A stretch of DNA of 9,029 nucleotides, taken from contig CALKYE010000053.1 in NCBI GenBank assembly GCA_938003765.1, positions 1 to 9,029 on the forward strand, read 5' to 3'. The stretch is from an uncultured Planctomycetia bacterium. Its GTDB lineage: Bacteria; Planctomycetota; UBA1135; GCA-002686595. The translations under genes and the position numbers were made by a program. Of the stretch, positions 6,602 through 9,029 are shown in pieces (position 1 is the first letter of the stretch; each line of letters opens with the position of its first letter). Below the pieces are notes generated by a model. It saw only the letters and a list, made by a program, of their open reading frames with translations. It had not been told where the DNA came from and made no database searches.

Positions 6602-9029
<2,428 letters not shown>

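Overview
The window looks like a piece of a GC-rich bacterial chromosome, most likely from the Planctomycetota. The lineage call is an inference. It rests on the high GC content, widely spaced genes, large secreted beta-rich proteins, and a C-terminal domain (tyrosine-cysteine-threonine near its start, 'LEF...P' at its end) that I associate from memory with marine planctomycetes of the Poly30/Pla163 type. All three substantial genes lie on the minus strand, so transcription runs from high to low coordinates.

Layout from right to left (transcription order). (1) 9029-6602 is the carboxyl three quarters of carB, the large subunit of carbamoyl phosphate synthetase; its first ~270 residues lie beyond the right edge. 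(2) 6601-6187 is a non-coding gap that begins with two GC-rich hairpins after the carB stop and ends with a good ribosome binding site. (3) 6186-3637 encodes an exported 849-residue protein with fourteen DxDxDG-type calcium-binding repeats (FG-GAP/VCBS class), enough for two seven-bladed beta-propellers, plus a C-terminal Cys-rich domain. (4) 3636-2929 is a 708-base gap with several perfect inverted repeats and no gene I can defend. (5) 2928-433 encodes an exported subtilisin-family (S8, KP-43-like) protease with a long propeptide, catalytic domain, beta-sandwich domain, Gly/Ser linker and the same C-terminal Cys-rich domain as the propeller protein. (6) 385-347 is a strong hairpin that probably ends the protease transcript. 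(7) 107-63 holds two tandem copies of a 20-base motif resembling an insertion-sequence end, and next to it at 62-1 is a short coding remnant running off the left edge.

carB is housekeeping pyrimidine/arginine metabolism and has no evident functional link to the two exported proteins. The exported pair do not form a tight operon (708 bases apart), but they share a C-terminal module of about 140 residues, about 40% identical by hand alignment, with all four cysteines conserved and both proteins ending at the same point of the fold. This shared module on two unrelated N-terminal architectures is the most interesting signal in the window; it may be a surface-attachment or sorting domain, but that function is not shown by the sequence.
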